Assembly (NCBI GenBank): GCA_003116975.1
Contig: BGKB01000120.1
Location: 124,001 to 188,000 of the forward strand
From: Aurantiochytrium sp. KH105
Taxonomy: Eukaryota; Sar; Bigyra; Thraustochytrida; Thraustochytriidae
Length of the DNA stretch: 64,000 bases
Direction: 5' to 3'
Position 1 is the first letter of the stretch. Each line of letters starts with the position of its first letter. The position numbers were made by a program, and so were the translations under genes. Below, one piece after another: positions 1 through 8,831 of the stretch. The notes under the pieces were generated by a model that was given only the letters and a program-made list of their open reading frames with translations, ran no database searches and was not told where the DNA came from.

Positions 1-375
1 GGCGTTCGACACGAAGCAACTCCAATAGGGATAGATATTTCTCCTGTGCGAGCCAAATGCAGCGAGGAACTGAGCCTGTCATCACCCAAAATCTCGCGCT
101 GGCTGGTCTGAAACAATACAAACAAGCCTCGAGCGGCGGGTAGACATTCGGGTTTTCGCCAACGATGGAGACACGGTTGACATCAGTTGGGTCTCCTCCG
201 GCCAGCCACTCAGCCCCTGCCAGCTGCAGCAGGCTGCAAGTTATCGCAGCAGCAGCAGCAGCAGCCAGCCGTTTATTGATGATCCAAAGTCAAGCGTCCA
301 TACTTACCTTTTGCGTGGCCAACCTGACAGCATAAATAAAGCTTCTTCATCTTTGCTGCCTGTTGCCACTCCCAT
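1..375 (-). CDS. Unknown protein, first two exons (3' end outside window)
   Basis: I assembled this gene by eye. Exon 1 (308-375) starts at an ATG and codes for 22 residues beginning MGVATGSKDEE. It ends at a perfect GTAAGT donor. The intron is 234-307 (74 nt) and ends with a TAAC branch-like sequence and TTGCAG. Exon 2 runs from 233 to the window edge with no stop, and the splice phase (2+1) fits. Exon 2 contains LAGAEWLAGGDP, NPNVYPPLEACLYC and FWVMTGSVPRCIWLAQ, which look like real globular protein. I do not recognise the family. About 100 residues are visible. The gene is divergent from the sterol methyltransferase, with 1.2 kb between starts. The intron model is well supported by phase and signals; function is unknown. 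Confidence 0.6.
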
Positions 376-1589
376 GTACTAGATAGATACAAGTTCGGGA
401 TTGGGCTCCTCACGCCGCGATCCTCCACCAGGAACTCCCACACCCCTCTCTTCTCCACTGCCCCCTGCGTTCCGCAGTGGCGCACTTCTTCGCGTACATG
501 CAACAGCCGCGCTGCGGGCCGCCGTGGCCAGCGCAGCTGTGTGCTTCCCGCGGATTTGAAAACAAGTTCCTGCCTGCCAGTCTGACTGCCTCGAGCCGCA
601 AAACCCCGCCTCGCCTCGCCTCGCCTCGCCTTGCTCCTCCCGGCCGCGCCCGCCCCGCTTCGCTCTTCCTCGCCCCGCTTCGATTCCCCTGGCCTCGCCC
701 CTCTCCTCTCGCGCTGCGTCGCACGTCGGTCACAGGTCGCGGGGGGAGGCTGCCTGCGCTGGAATGCGAGGCCTCCTCTTCCTTTCGTTTTCTCTTCCCC
801 TCGCCCCGCCGATCGCGACCTCGCCGACGACACCGGCCGCCGCCGCTCCCGCCGCTCGCTCGCTCGCTCGCTCGCTCGCTCGATCGACAGCCGCCTCGGC
901 CTTCTGTCGCCGCTCGATGCGCGCGCGAGGATCGAAAGTCCTCCACGCCGAGCCCGAGAGACCGCAAGAATGAATCCTGAGCGAGAGAGAAAAGATAATC
1001 GCTCGGTCGCTCGATCCATCGGCGCCAGTTTGTCGCTGCACGCAGAGACCGACCGGCCGGCCGCCCGCGACCGACAGCCAGCCGGGTGCACACGCGCCCC
1101 GCCGCTCCTCGCCCCGCCGCGCCTTCCCTGCGCGCGAGGGCTGGCCGCCGCGCCGCTTCCACGCGCGCTGAGCCGCCGCCGCCCGAGCTGTGCTGAGCTG
1201 CGCTGAGCTGAGCTGCGCCGCGCCGCGTCTGAACGCCGAGGGCTCGAAGCCGCGCGCAGAAAGGACGCGCGGGGCGTCGAATCCTTGTTGTTCTTCTTCC
1301 TCCCTGCGCCGCGCGCGTCCTTGCTTCCTTGTATCCTGCCTCCTTCCTCATTTCTTTCTTGCTTGCTTGCTTGCGCGCCGAGTCAACTCAGCTCAACTCA
1401 ACGACGCCGCGTCGCGCTGGAGGGGAGAAGGAGGAAGGAAGCAGAGACCCCGAGCTCGGCCCGCGCGGCAAATTCGCGGCGAGCGGCAGCAGACCCGAAA
1501 CAACAAGCAACTCTGCCCGACTCGCAAGCACAAGCCGGCAAGCAGACAGCAAGCAGCAGCAAGCAGCAAGCAGCAAGCAAGCAAGCAAG
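376..1589. promoter_or_regulatory. Divergent intergenic region and 5' leader of the sterol methyltransferase
   Basis: This 1.2 kb lies between two divergent starts. It is GC-rich and low in complexity. It holds CTCGC pentamers (609-631), a (GCTC)n run (854-882), GCTGA-type repeats near 1190-1226, a (CTTG)n run (1358-1374) and an AGCA/CAAG tract (1549-1589) that touches the ATG at 1590. Frames are open in several directions but have no ATG start and only low-complexity content, so I see no gene here. Confidence 0.6.
1549..1589 (+). repeat. (CAAG/CAG)n tract directly before the SMT start codon
   Basis: The tract is made of AAGCAGC and AAGC units and ends at the base before ATG 1590. It must lie in the 5' leader. 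A (CTTG)n run of opposite orientation sits about 175 bp upstream (1358-1374). Confidence 0.85.
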
Positions 1590-2600
1590 ATGGTCGTTCT
1601 CTGGGAGAAGGGCGAGAACCACTCGTCGGACCAGTTCGTTGGCGCCATCAACCATGCCATGAAGAACACCGTGGACAACGAGGACAAGGACAAGAACTAC
1701 GCACCCGTGGTCAAGAGCTTCTACGCCTCGGTCGCCACCAGCCTCTACGAGTACGGCTGGGGCAAGTCCTTCCACTTCGCCCCGCGCAACAAGGGCGAGG
1801 GCTTCAAGGAGTCCCTCCTCCGCCAGGAGCACTGGCTCGCCGCCCAGCTCGGCATCCGCCCCGGCCAGGATGTCTGTGACCTCGGCTGCGGTGTCTGCGG
1901 CCCCCTCGTCAACATCGCCAAGTTCTCCCGCGCCAACATCACCGGCGTGACCATCTCCGACTTCCAGATCGCCCGCGGCAACGCCTGGATCGCCCAGAAC
2001 GGCCTCTCCAACCGCTGCAAGGCCGTCGAGGGTGACTTCCACGAGCTCCCCTTCGAGGACAACTCCTTCGACTGCGGCTACGACTGCGAGGCCACCGCCC
2101 ACTCCACCAAGCTCAACACCTTCTTCGCCGAGGTCGAGCGCGTCCTCCGCCCCGGTGGTGTCTTCGCCGGCTTCGCCTGGGTCACCCTCCCCAAGCACAA
2201 CCCGGAGGACCCCGAGGAGGTCAAGATTCTCGAGGACCTTGCCTTTGGCAACGCCATTGCCGTCCTCCACAGCTTTGACGACTACGTCAACGCCATCAAG
2301 GCCAACCCCGGTCTCGAGCTCGTCGAGGCCTACGACGCCAACAAGCTCGGCGACGACATGGAGTGGCACGAGCCCCTCAAGCCTGGCTTCTCTATCGACG
2401 GCATCCTCATGTCCTGGGCTGGCCGCCAGCTCACCGCGAACCTCGCCCGCGTCACCGAGGCCATCGGCCTTGCCCCCAAGGGCACCTACAACGCCTCCCA
2501 GGTCCTCGAGGTTGCTGCCCGCTCCCTCGTCGACGCCGGCGACCGCGGTATCTACACCCCCATCTACTACTACAAGGTCCGCAAGGTCGCCAAGAACTAA
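1590..2600 (+). CDS. SMT1: Sterol 24-C-methyltransferase
   Basis: This 336-residue enzyme would move a methyl group from S-adenosylmethionine to C-24 of the sterol side chain in the ergosterol/phytosterol pathway, normally on the ER or lipid droplets. Visible signatures are the SAM-binding motif DVCDLGCGVCGP near residue 94 (family form GCGVGGP; here Cys replaces one Gly), the acidic stretch after VEGDFHELPF, a motif II/III region around VERVLRPGGVFAGFAWV, and the family-typical C-terminus GIYTPIYYY. The start is the first in-frame ATG and gives the usual length of about 340 residues. It is a single exon with strongly C-ending codons, which suggests high expression. The gene converges with 3109-6870. 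The family call is firm. Whether the preferred substrate is cycloartenol, lanosterol or zymosterol cannot be read from sequence. Confidence 0.92.
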   Translation: MVVLWEKGENHSSDQFVGAINHAMKNTVDNEDKDKNYAPVVKSFYASVATSLYEYGWGKSFHFAPRNKGEGFKESLLRQEHWLAAQLGIRPGQDVCDLGCGVCGPLVNIAKFSRANITGVTISDFQIARGNAWIAQNGLSNRCKAVEGDFHELPFEDNSFDCGYDCEATAHSTKLNTFFAEVERVLRPGGVFAGFAWVTLPKHNPEDPEEVKILEDLAFGNAIAVLHSFDDYVNAIKANPGLELVEAYDANKLGDDMEWHEPLKPGFSIDGILMSWAGRQLTANLARVTEAIGLAPKGTYNASQVLEVAARSLVDAGDRGIYTPIYYYKVRKVAKN

Positions 2601-3108
2601 GCGCGCACCGTCTTGCCACAGTTCCTATAGCACCTGCACCTTGTCAATCTTTCCAGCAGTGTTGCGGCCCTCGTCTCTGCGCGCGTGCCGCACCATAAAA
2701 ACTCTTCACCATCCCTTAACATCCACAACCACCCCCCCCCCTCTCAAAATAATGTGCCAGCTTTGCCCATCACCCTACTGGCGACACAACTAGACCACCG
2801 ACAGGCAATCGACCCTTTTCTTCACCAAAACGAAAATCCTTTTGTGTAAAACGTAGACCTTTTACGTGGCTCTTTTTTGCTTCCCTTTTCCTCCATAATT
2901 TCATCCTCGTTGACGACACACGTTCATTCCTCCGAGAGAAGATGCAAGCAAAATGCTAGCACACATCTTCATTCTGTGCGTTGCCCCTTGTCTGCCTCAA
3001 GCGAGGATCGACACTCCACCGGCTGGCGGTGGGTGGGTCAGAAAACCAAGAAAAACAAATGTTCAAGCCAAACCTTGCGTCATAGCCTCTAGATCAACCA
3101 AACTCTGT
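2601..3108. other. Convergent 3' intergenic region
   Basis: This 0.5 kb holds the 3' ends of the sterol methyltransferase (+) and the TBCC/EF-hand gene (-). It contains a C10 run near 2732 and AT-richer sequence suitable for polyadenylation. I see no coding signal. Confidence 0.6.
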
Positions 3109-6100
3109 TCACATCGTCAGACCAGGCCCCGTACGTGCCGTGGGTACAGTCATGGCGACATCTTCCTGCACCTCGTCATCGCCAGGCCCACCTGATGACG
3201 AAACCCAAGGTGGACGCTCCTCCACACGAGTCCGTGGACGAGGCTTCAGTGCGGCTTTCGGAGCCACGCCAGACAAGGCTGGCCCCGCTCTCGCAGACGT
3301 CGTCGTTGCCGTCTTCGTCGCGAGCTTCTTCTTTCTCTTCACCTTGCTTCCTGTCGCCGTGTTGGCCACCTTTCTTCGAGAAGGAGACGATAAAGAAGAT
3401 GCCACACAAGCACCACCGAGACTGGCCGCTGGGGCGTATGCAGGATACTTGCCTTGGCTTGCAGCGGTCTTCCATTGTCGATATGCACGGCGGCTCTTGG
3501 CTCTGCGCTCCTTCTGAAGAGCCTCCTCTTCCGCAATCTTCGCCTTGGCCTCTTTTGCGGCGCGCCGTTTTGCCTTGGCCTTGTTGCGCGCCCATTGACG
3601 AAAGTTTGCATCAGCACGCGCACGTCGCTCGTCACGTGCCGCCTCCAGTTGATTCTTGGCCTCGCTGCGGGGCTGGAACCCCGATGCACGCAAAATCTCC
3701 TCCTCGTACTTGCGTTTCAGCGCCTGCCGCACTTGTGACTTATCCTTGGCCCCTTCCATGTCTTCCTTGCCGCGTTTCGAGAGCAAATACTCTTCTGTGC
3801 GATCCTGGGCCGCAGCAGAGGGAGACAGAAGTAAAAGCGCCTCGTCCCGCGTCCGTGGATCTGCCGTCAGCGAATTCAACAGAGGTCCAAATGCCTCGCG
3901 AAACTCGTCATACGAAACAAGCACATCCCCCGCGCTTGCTGTCGCCGTTGCCCGCGAAAGCGCTTCCACACCCCGCGCCCCTGCCTCAGCCACAAGCGCC
4001 TCCGTTTTACGCTTAACAAAGGCCGCGATGGTCTTGTCCGCATCGAGACCGGCATACCGCGAGCTGCGACACACGCTGTAGCCCCTCGTAGCATCACGCT
4101 GATGGTCAAAGGTACGGCCCACGAGACCCCGCACCTTGTCGAAAAGTGCAGAAGCGACAATAACGTAGTCACCGTCAGCCTGAACGAATTGCTGCTCCTG
4201 TTTCTTGGCGCGCTCCCATCGGTGCAGGGCGCGCCGCTTCTTCGCGCGGGATTCTTCGCGCTGAGCAATCCATCCATCGAAACTTCCACTTGCAGTTCCT
4301 TGAAAGCAGGCGCGGCAGTACTCTAGAAAGAGCGCCACGCGCGGGCCTACCTCGGACTCCAAAGCTTGCATCTCCCGCGCGGTCGCCTCCTCAAGCACGG
4401 CGGCCTGTGCTTCGGCCATTTTCACTCGCAGCGCGCGCTTTCGAACAGCTGCTTGGCCCTCGGGACTTTGCACCCAGTCCTGCGCGCGTCCACGGGCCTC
4501 GCCAGGAATAGCTTCGTGCGGGACAATTTGTCGCTGGCTCAATAGACGTTCCAAGAGCTCCGGAGCACGCTCCAGCGTCTGCATGGCTTCTGAATCACCC
4601 GCGAGGGCTCTCTCCAAGAGCTCCATATTGACCTGATCCGCCTGACGCGCCCCAGCGCGCTTCGAGTGCAGCCATGCCTCTCGTCCGATCGCGCGCGACA
4701 ATCGCAAGGTGCCCAGCCATCGCAGCAGTGCTGCGATCGTTACTTGCTGTCCTGCATTAGATGCTTCCTCTTGCTCAGCCTCCTGCGCAGCGCGTGCGTG
4801 CGCCTCGACATCTGACTCGACACTCGTGCGAATCATCTCGCCAAACACCCGCAGCTGCGCCGGACGAAAGTCGACTTGGAGACTTGCGCGGAAGGCATTG
4901 CGCAAGTTGCGTTCGGAAATGCACTCGCGCTGCGCGCTCCAAACCGAGATGCCCTGCTGCGTGGGCAGGCGACCTCCAACGCTCCATTTCCACGCCTGGA
5001 TCGCGTCGCGAATGCGCTCGAATACTGTTTGCGATCCATGCTGGACCCTCTCACCTTCCGCGCGGAAGCGCTCGCGCAAAAAGGACTCTACCGATCCGCC
5101 AACCTCTGCGAAAAGTGGATGTGAAAGAAATGATGCTTCTGCGGCGTCCCCACCGCGTCGCGGGCTCCGTGCCTTTGACTTTAGCACCAACGGCATGTAC
5201 CGCACAAAGGCTGCGTCTCGGTGGTCAACGAGAAGAGCACACAGTTCGTGCAAATTGTGCGGGTCCAGGAGACGCTCGACATCACTCACAAAGGCTTCTG
5301 AAGAGCCAGCACAGAGCCCAAGCAGCAAGGCTGAAAACGCCGTCTCGAACACTGAATGGTGCAGGCTCGTCCGCTTTTCCACGTCGTAGTTGGCAAACCA
5401 TTTCTGCAGATCGACGCCACGATGGTGAGCCTCGATGCACAAGTTCGAGGCACATCGGAGAACGTCCCAGTCCTCCAGTTCCTCTTCATGCTCCACGTAC
5501 ACTTGGCCGTGCTCCCCTCCTCCTTCTTCTTCTTCATCCCGATCTTCCTCAAAACGATCGTCTCCGTACGTTTCATTTGTGTCAAATTCGACAACCTGCA
5601 CACGTGAAGGACCACGCATCGCCTCTGAAACCGAAAAGGAGGACTTGCTCTTTCTTTCGCCCTTCTTTTTCTTCTTTGCCTTTTTTTGTTTCTTCTCGAC
5701 GATCTCTTCATCACCCAATGCTCGTTCCTCAGACTCCTCTTCCTGAGAGCTCACAAAGGATCGGGGCAGCGGAGGTGGCCTTCGCGTAGGAACGGCGCTC
5801 GTCCCTTGTTCGCCAAGCTTTGCCCCTGCCTCCAGATCGTTTGCATCCCCCTCAAATGCCAGGTCGAGGTCAAACTCAGCGTCAGCACCACCAGGTTTCG
5901 CAGCCAAAAGGTTTCCAAAATGTCGCAGACTGTCCTCCATTGTCCCATTGTCAACGTCAAAGGCATCGTCGTCGTAGTCCTCTTCCTCCTCCTCTTCCTC
6001 TTCCTCTTCCTCTTCGTCATCGCCATCGAAAAAGTCGAGCGCATAAGGTTCAAGGTCAAATGGTGTCACGTCGAGACGCTCCATGCCAAGTTTTGCAAGA

Positions 6101-6870
6101 TCCGTCAAGAGGTCGTCCTCGCCTTGAAGCTGGTAAAGCTCCAGAAAACTCGCGAACGGAAGGTGACCACGGTGATCGAGTCCGAGGCCAACCTTTGCAA
6201 AATTGTCCCGCATCGACGCCGCATCCTGGAGGACCTCGTCGGATCCAATTGCATTCTGAAACGAGTTCACCTCCGAGAACGACAAGCCGCCGTCGCGGTC
6301 CGTGTCAAAACGCCAAAATACTAGCCTTAACTTGTACACGCCCAACGGCGACAAGCCTCCCGTGCGAACGTCGATGAGAGGCTGCCCGGCCTCAATTGTA
6401 TTCCAGTTCCTTTGGCCTCCTTTGGCCTCATCGGCTGAAAAATCGAAAACAGACGACCAGCTTCCTTCCCCGTCGATGTGGATTCCCCCGCGCTTGTACA
6501 AGGACGCAAGCACCGGGTGCGAGGCATTGTGGGCGCCAAAGTACATGGCCGAGCTTTTCTCAATGACCGGATCTCCCTGGATGTCAAGAAAGAGCGTGCA
6601 GTCGTGCGAGTCCAGCACGCGGCACTGCTTGGTCGCCATCGTGAACACGCTTCCACGGCATCCTCGTAGCATGCAGCTCCCCGCGCACGCCGCGACCAAG
6701 ACCCGGCAGTTCACCAGGCGCTCCGCGGTCACCTGGCCCGCATAGTCGAGCACCACGATCTCGCAGTTCGACAGCTCGCAGAGCGTCAGCGCCCCGCCGC
6801 TGACCTCCCCGACGCCCAGCACCACGCTCTTGCCCGCGAGCCCGCTCACGCGCGCGCCCTCGCTCCCCAT
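3109..6870 (-). CDS. TBCC/RP2-like beta-helix and EF-hand protein with long coiled-coil tail
   Basis: The product has 1253 residues from ATG 6870 (MGSEGARVSG); the frame continues upstream only through non-ATG codons. Residues about 10-150 resemble the C-CAP/cofactor-C domain of tubulin cofactor C and RP2. They show repeated short strands, paired Cys motifs (VNCRVLVAA, LRGCRGSVF), an Arg in KQCRV near the family's arginine-finger position, and the DPVIEKSS motif. A canonical EF-hand loop DTDRDGGLSFSE follows near residue 190. Next come an acidic run (about 285-305) and a Lys-rich patch (about 395). The remaining 800 residues are charged and largely helical, with long Ala/Arg/Glu coiled-coil segments near the C-terminus. 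RP2/TBCC proteins act as GTPase-activating proteins for tubulin or ARL3, often at cilia. A similar role is inference, and the tail has no match I recognise. Divergent from 7284-8081. Confidence 0.72.
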   Translation of the reverse strand: MGSEGARVSGLAGKSVVLGVGEVSGGALTLCELSNCEIVVLDYAGQVTAERLVNCRVLVAACAGSCMLRGCRGSVFTMATKQCRVLDSHDCTLFLDIQGDPVIEKSSAMYFGAHNASHPVLASLYKRGGIHIDGEGSWSSVFDFSADEAKGGQRNWNTIEAGQPLIDVRTGGLSPLGVYKLRLVFWRFDTDRDGGLSFSEVNSFQNAIGSDEVLQDAASMRDNFAKVGLGLDHRGHLPFASFLELYQLQGEDDLLTDLAKLGMERLDVTPFDLEPYALDFFDGDDEEEEEEEEEEEEDYDDDAFDVDNGTMEDSLRHFGNLLAAKPGGADAEFDLDLAFEGDANDLEAGAKLGEQGTSAVPTRRPPPLPRSFVSSQEEESEERALGDEEIVEKKQKKAKKKKKGERKSKSSFSVSEAMRGPSRVQVVEFDTNETYGDDRFEEDRDEEEEGGGEHGQVYVEHEEELEDWDVLRCASNLCIEAHHRGVDLQKWFANYDVEKRTSLHHSVFETAFSALLLGLCAGSSEAFVSDVERLLDPHNLHELCALLVDHRDAAFVRYMPLVLKSKARSPRRGGDAAEASFLSHPLFAEVGGSVESFLRERFRAEGERVQHGSQTVFERIRDAIQAWKWSVGGRLPTQQGISVWSAQRECISERNLRNAFRASLQVDFRPAQLRVFGEMIRTSVESDVEAHARAAQEAEQEEASNAGQQVTIAALLRWLGTLRLSRAIGREAWLHSKRAGARQADQVNMELLERALAGDSEAMQTLERAPELLERLLSQRQIVPHEAIPGEARGRAQDWVQSPEGQAAVRKRALRVKMAEAQAAVLEEATAREMQALESEVGPRVALFLEYCRACFQGTASGSFDGWIAQREESRAKKRRALHRWERAKKQEQQFVQADGDYVIVASALFDKVRGLVGRTFDHQRDATRGYSVCRSSRYAGLDADKTIAAFVKRKTEALVAEAGARGVEALSRATATASAGDVLVSYDEFREAFGPLLNSLTADPRTRDEALLLLSPSAAAQDRTEEYLLSKRGKEDMEGAKDKSQVRQALKRKYEEEILRASGFQPRSEAKNQLEAARDERRARADANFRQWARNKAKAKRRAAKEAKAKIAEEEALQKERRAKSRRAYRQWKTAASQGKYPAYAPAASLGGACVASSLSSPSRRKVANTATGSKVKRKKKLATKTATTTSARAGPALSGVAPKAALKPRPRTRVEERPPWVSSSGGPGDDEVQEDVAMTVPTARTGPGLTM

Positions 6871-7283
6871 CGCGCCCGCCCTCGCGTTGCCGCTCTGCTC
6901 GATCGACGTTAGTTGGTCAGCTAGTCGTGCCTCGCTTGTGTTGGCTTGTCGCACTATCTATCCCGCACGCGCCATTCTTCACTTGCGGCCGCCTCCGCTC
7001 CACTTGCGCCGGCGGCGCTGCAAGTCGAGAATCGCGCCGCAAGTGAAGAATGGCGCCGCCGCGGGGAAAAAACCGCCGCGCGTAATAGACACACAGAGAG
7101 AGGCCCGTCGCGCGAGCGCTCCCAGCCGAGCCCAGCCCAGCAAAGCCGAGCCCAGCCCAGCCCAGCCCAGCCCGGCGCGGGCGCGCGATGGCCACGGCCG
7201 CCCGCGCAGGATCTCCGCGCCGCCGACGCTGAGGCGAGGACCAGCCGCAGCCGGCCAGCCAGCCTCGGAGGAGGCGAGCGACC
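6871..7283. promoter_or_regulatory. Divergent promoter with 21-bp inverted repeat and CACTTGCG motifs
   Basis: The 413 bp between two divergent ATGs must carry both promoters. Positions 6969-6989 and 7036-7056 are exact reverse complements (21 of 21), with 46 bp between. Each arm carries CACTTGCG or its complement, and a third copy lies between them at 7001-7008. A run of AGCCCAGCCC-like repeats (7125-7172) follows. No TATA box is evident. Confidence 0.6.
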
Positions 7284-8081
7284 ATGGCCACCAACGAGGG
7301 CGAGCGCGAGCGCGCGACGAGCCACCTCTTGGCGCGGACGCCGGCCGGAGCGCAGGCGGACCGCGCGCTGCTGCTTGACGATGAGGAGCTCCAGGCGCTC
7401 GTGCGCGAGTACGAGGAAAAGGTCTCTGCGCTGCAAAAGCTCAATGCCGAGGCGGAGGAAACCCTCGTGTCGAAAGAGCGCGATCTCTCCGCCTTGCAGG
7501 AAACGTGGAAGCAGCTGGACCCCGACCAAGCCGCCCGCATTCATCTCAAAGACTTTGTGGACCTCGTCGCTGAGCTAGAAAACGTCCGTGATGACGAGAC
7601 TCGTCTTGCCGAAAAGGAAAATGCGTTCTCGCAAACGCACGAGACCCAGCGCAAGCTTGCCGAGACAGACGAGAGTCTCCACAAACTGCGCGAGGTTGTC
7701 AATGCCAATGATGCTAAAATAGCTCATCTCCGTGAGGTGCATCGTCGCACAAAGGAAGATGAGGCACTTGCAAAAGCTGAGGCCCGCGAGCGTCGTGAGC
7801 GCGCTCGGCAAGAGAGACTCGACGACGAAAAACGTCGCTTGCGCTCCAATATTGCCGCATTGCAGCTCGAACTGTCTCGCTCGCGCGACAATGAAAAAGG
7901 AGAAATGGAGAAAGAAATGTCAAGTCGGCATCGACGAGGTCGTCATCGCCCTAGAAGACCCTTGCACGGTCGTCTCGATGATGACGAAAACGACGACGAT
8001 GGTGAGAAATCCGAGGACCCTCAAGCCAAAGCCTACGACGCTCTTCTTGCGCCTTTCGCTGGCATCAATCTATTGGACTAA
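7284..8081 (+). CDS. Coiled-coil protein of unknown function
   Basis: The product has 265 residues. The start ACCATGG is an excellent Kozak context, and the frame is open to TAA at 8081. Residues about 35-215 are almost entirely charged helix, with heptad-like Leu/Ala spacing (for example LQALVREYEEKVSALQKL), and would form a long coiled coil. A basic patch (SSRHRRGRHRPRR), an acidic stretch (DDDENDDDGE) and a short hydrophobic C-terminus (LLAPFAGINLLD) follow. No catalytic motif is visible. It shares its promoter region with the TBCC/EF-hand gene, so the two may be co-expressed. Both have coiled coils, which would fit a cytoskeletal or basal-body role, but that is speculation. I do not recognise an orthologue. 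Confidence 0.75.
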   Translation: MATNEGERERATSHLLARTPAGAQADRALLLDDEELQALVREYEEKVSALQKLNAEAEETLVSKERDLSALQETWKQLDPDQAARIHLKDFVDLVAELENVRDDETRLAEKENAFSQTHETQRKLAETDESLHKLREVVNANDAKIAHLREVHRRTKEDEALAKAEARERRERARQERLDDEKRRLRSNIAALQLELSRSRDNEKGEMEKEMSSRHRRGRHRPRRPLHGRLDDDENDDDGEKSEDPQAKAYDALLAPFAGINLLD

Positions 8082-8831
8082 GTCTTGCGTAGTCTGCTAC
8101 CGAAGAAGAACTTACCATACGTAAGCCTTCTGCTACTGCGAACAGGCTCTTTCCCATTCTTTCGTCTTCTTCCCCCAAGGTGTCTTTTGATTTTTTTTCT
8201 GTAACCTTTTAGGAAATCTCCGACTTTCGTGATGCGGTCGACGGTGCGATGAGACTCTCTTGGACAAACAAGTCTCCTCGTTCTTTCTTGAGCTTAGGCT
8301 AGTACGAATTGCCAAAAGAAATGCTGATTGTGTGGGTGCGGGTGTTGGTGGTGGGCGCGACCAGCTATCCCGACCCAAAAGTTCTCCGCCAATGACCCCA
8401 GATCTTTACTATTCCTAGCAAAGGAAAAGGCCGCCGCCTACAACGGAAGGTGGATCCTCCAAGTCCAAAATATTTGCATCATAACGAGTCGCATTGCATT
8501 TCCAACCTGTGCTTGTGTGTCTGTCTGTCTCTGCGTCTCCACCGACAGTCAGGCTCTCTGCTTTTGTTTTTACCCCAAAGAAATCGAGGCGCAAGGAGGA
8601 AAAAGGAAAAGAATCCAAAATCAGTTCAACGCCACTTCGCGCGCTGCGCGTGCGTGCGAAAGCTCGCAGAGAAAGACCCAGCGCTGGCGAGGAGGGGCGC
8701 GGGCCGGCCTGCGGCTCTCTCGTCGCGGCCGCCACCGCCACTTCCCTTCGCTCCGCCTGGAACGAGCGCAAGGTTCCTGGCGACCAAGCCGACTCGATCT
8801 GCCCAGACAAAAACCAAGCCCTCGGAAAAGG
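8082..8831. other. Intergenic region upstream of the BEACH gene
   Basis: This 750 bp holds the 3' end of the coiled-coil gene and the leader of the BEACH gene. The BEACH frame stays open back to 8328, but only non-ATG codons could start there and the content does not look like protein. An additional 5' exon cannot be ruled out. Confidence 0.5.

Noticed and set aside
1329-1589. N-terminal extension of the sterol methyltransferase
   Set aside because: The frame is open, but it starts only at a TTG codon and encodes repeat-derived Ser/Gln/Lys sequence. The family normally begins near the chosen ATG.
1398-2369. Antisense frame of about 320 codons over the sterol methyltransferase
   Set aside because: Same codon-bias effect. 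The product is a Val/Gly/Leu-rich string with no motif, while the plus strand is a clear enzyme.
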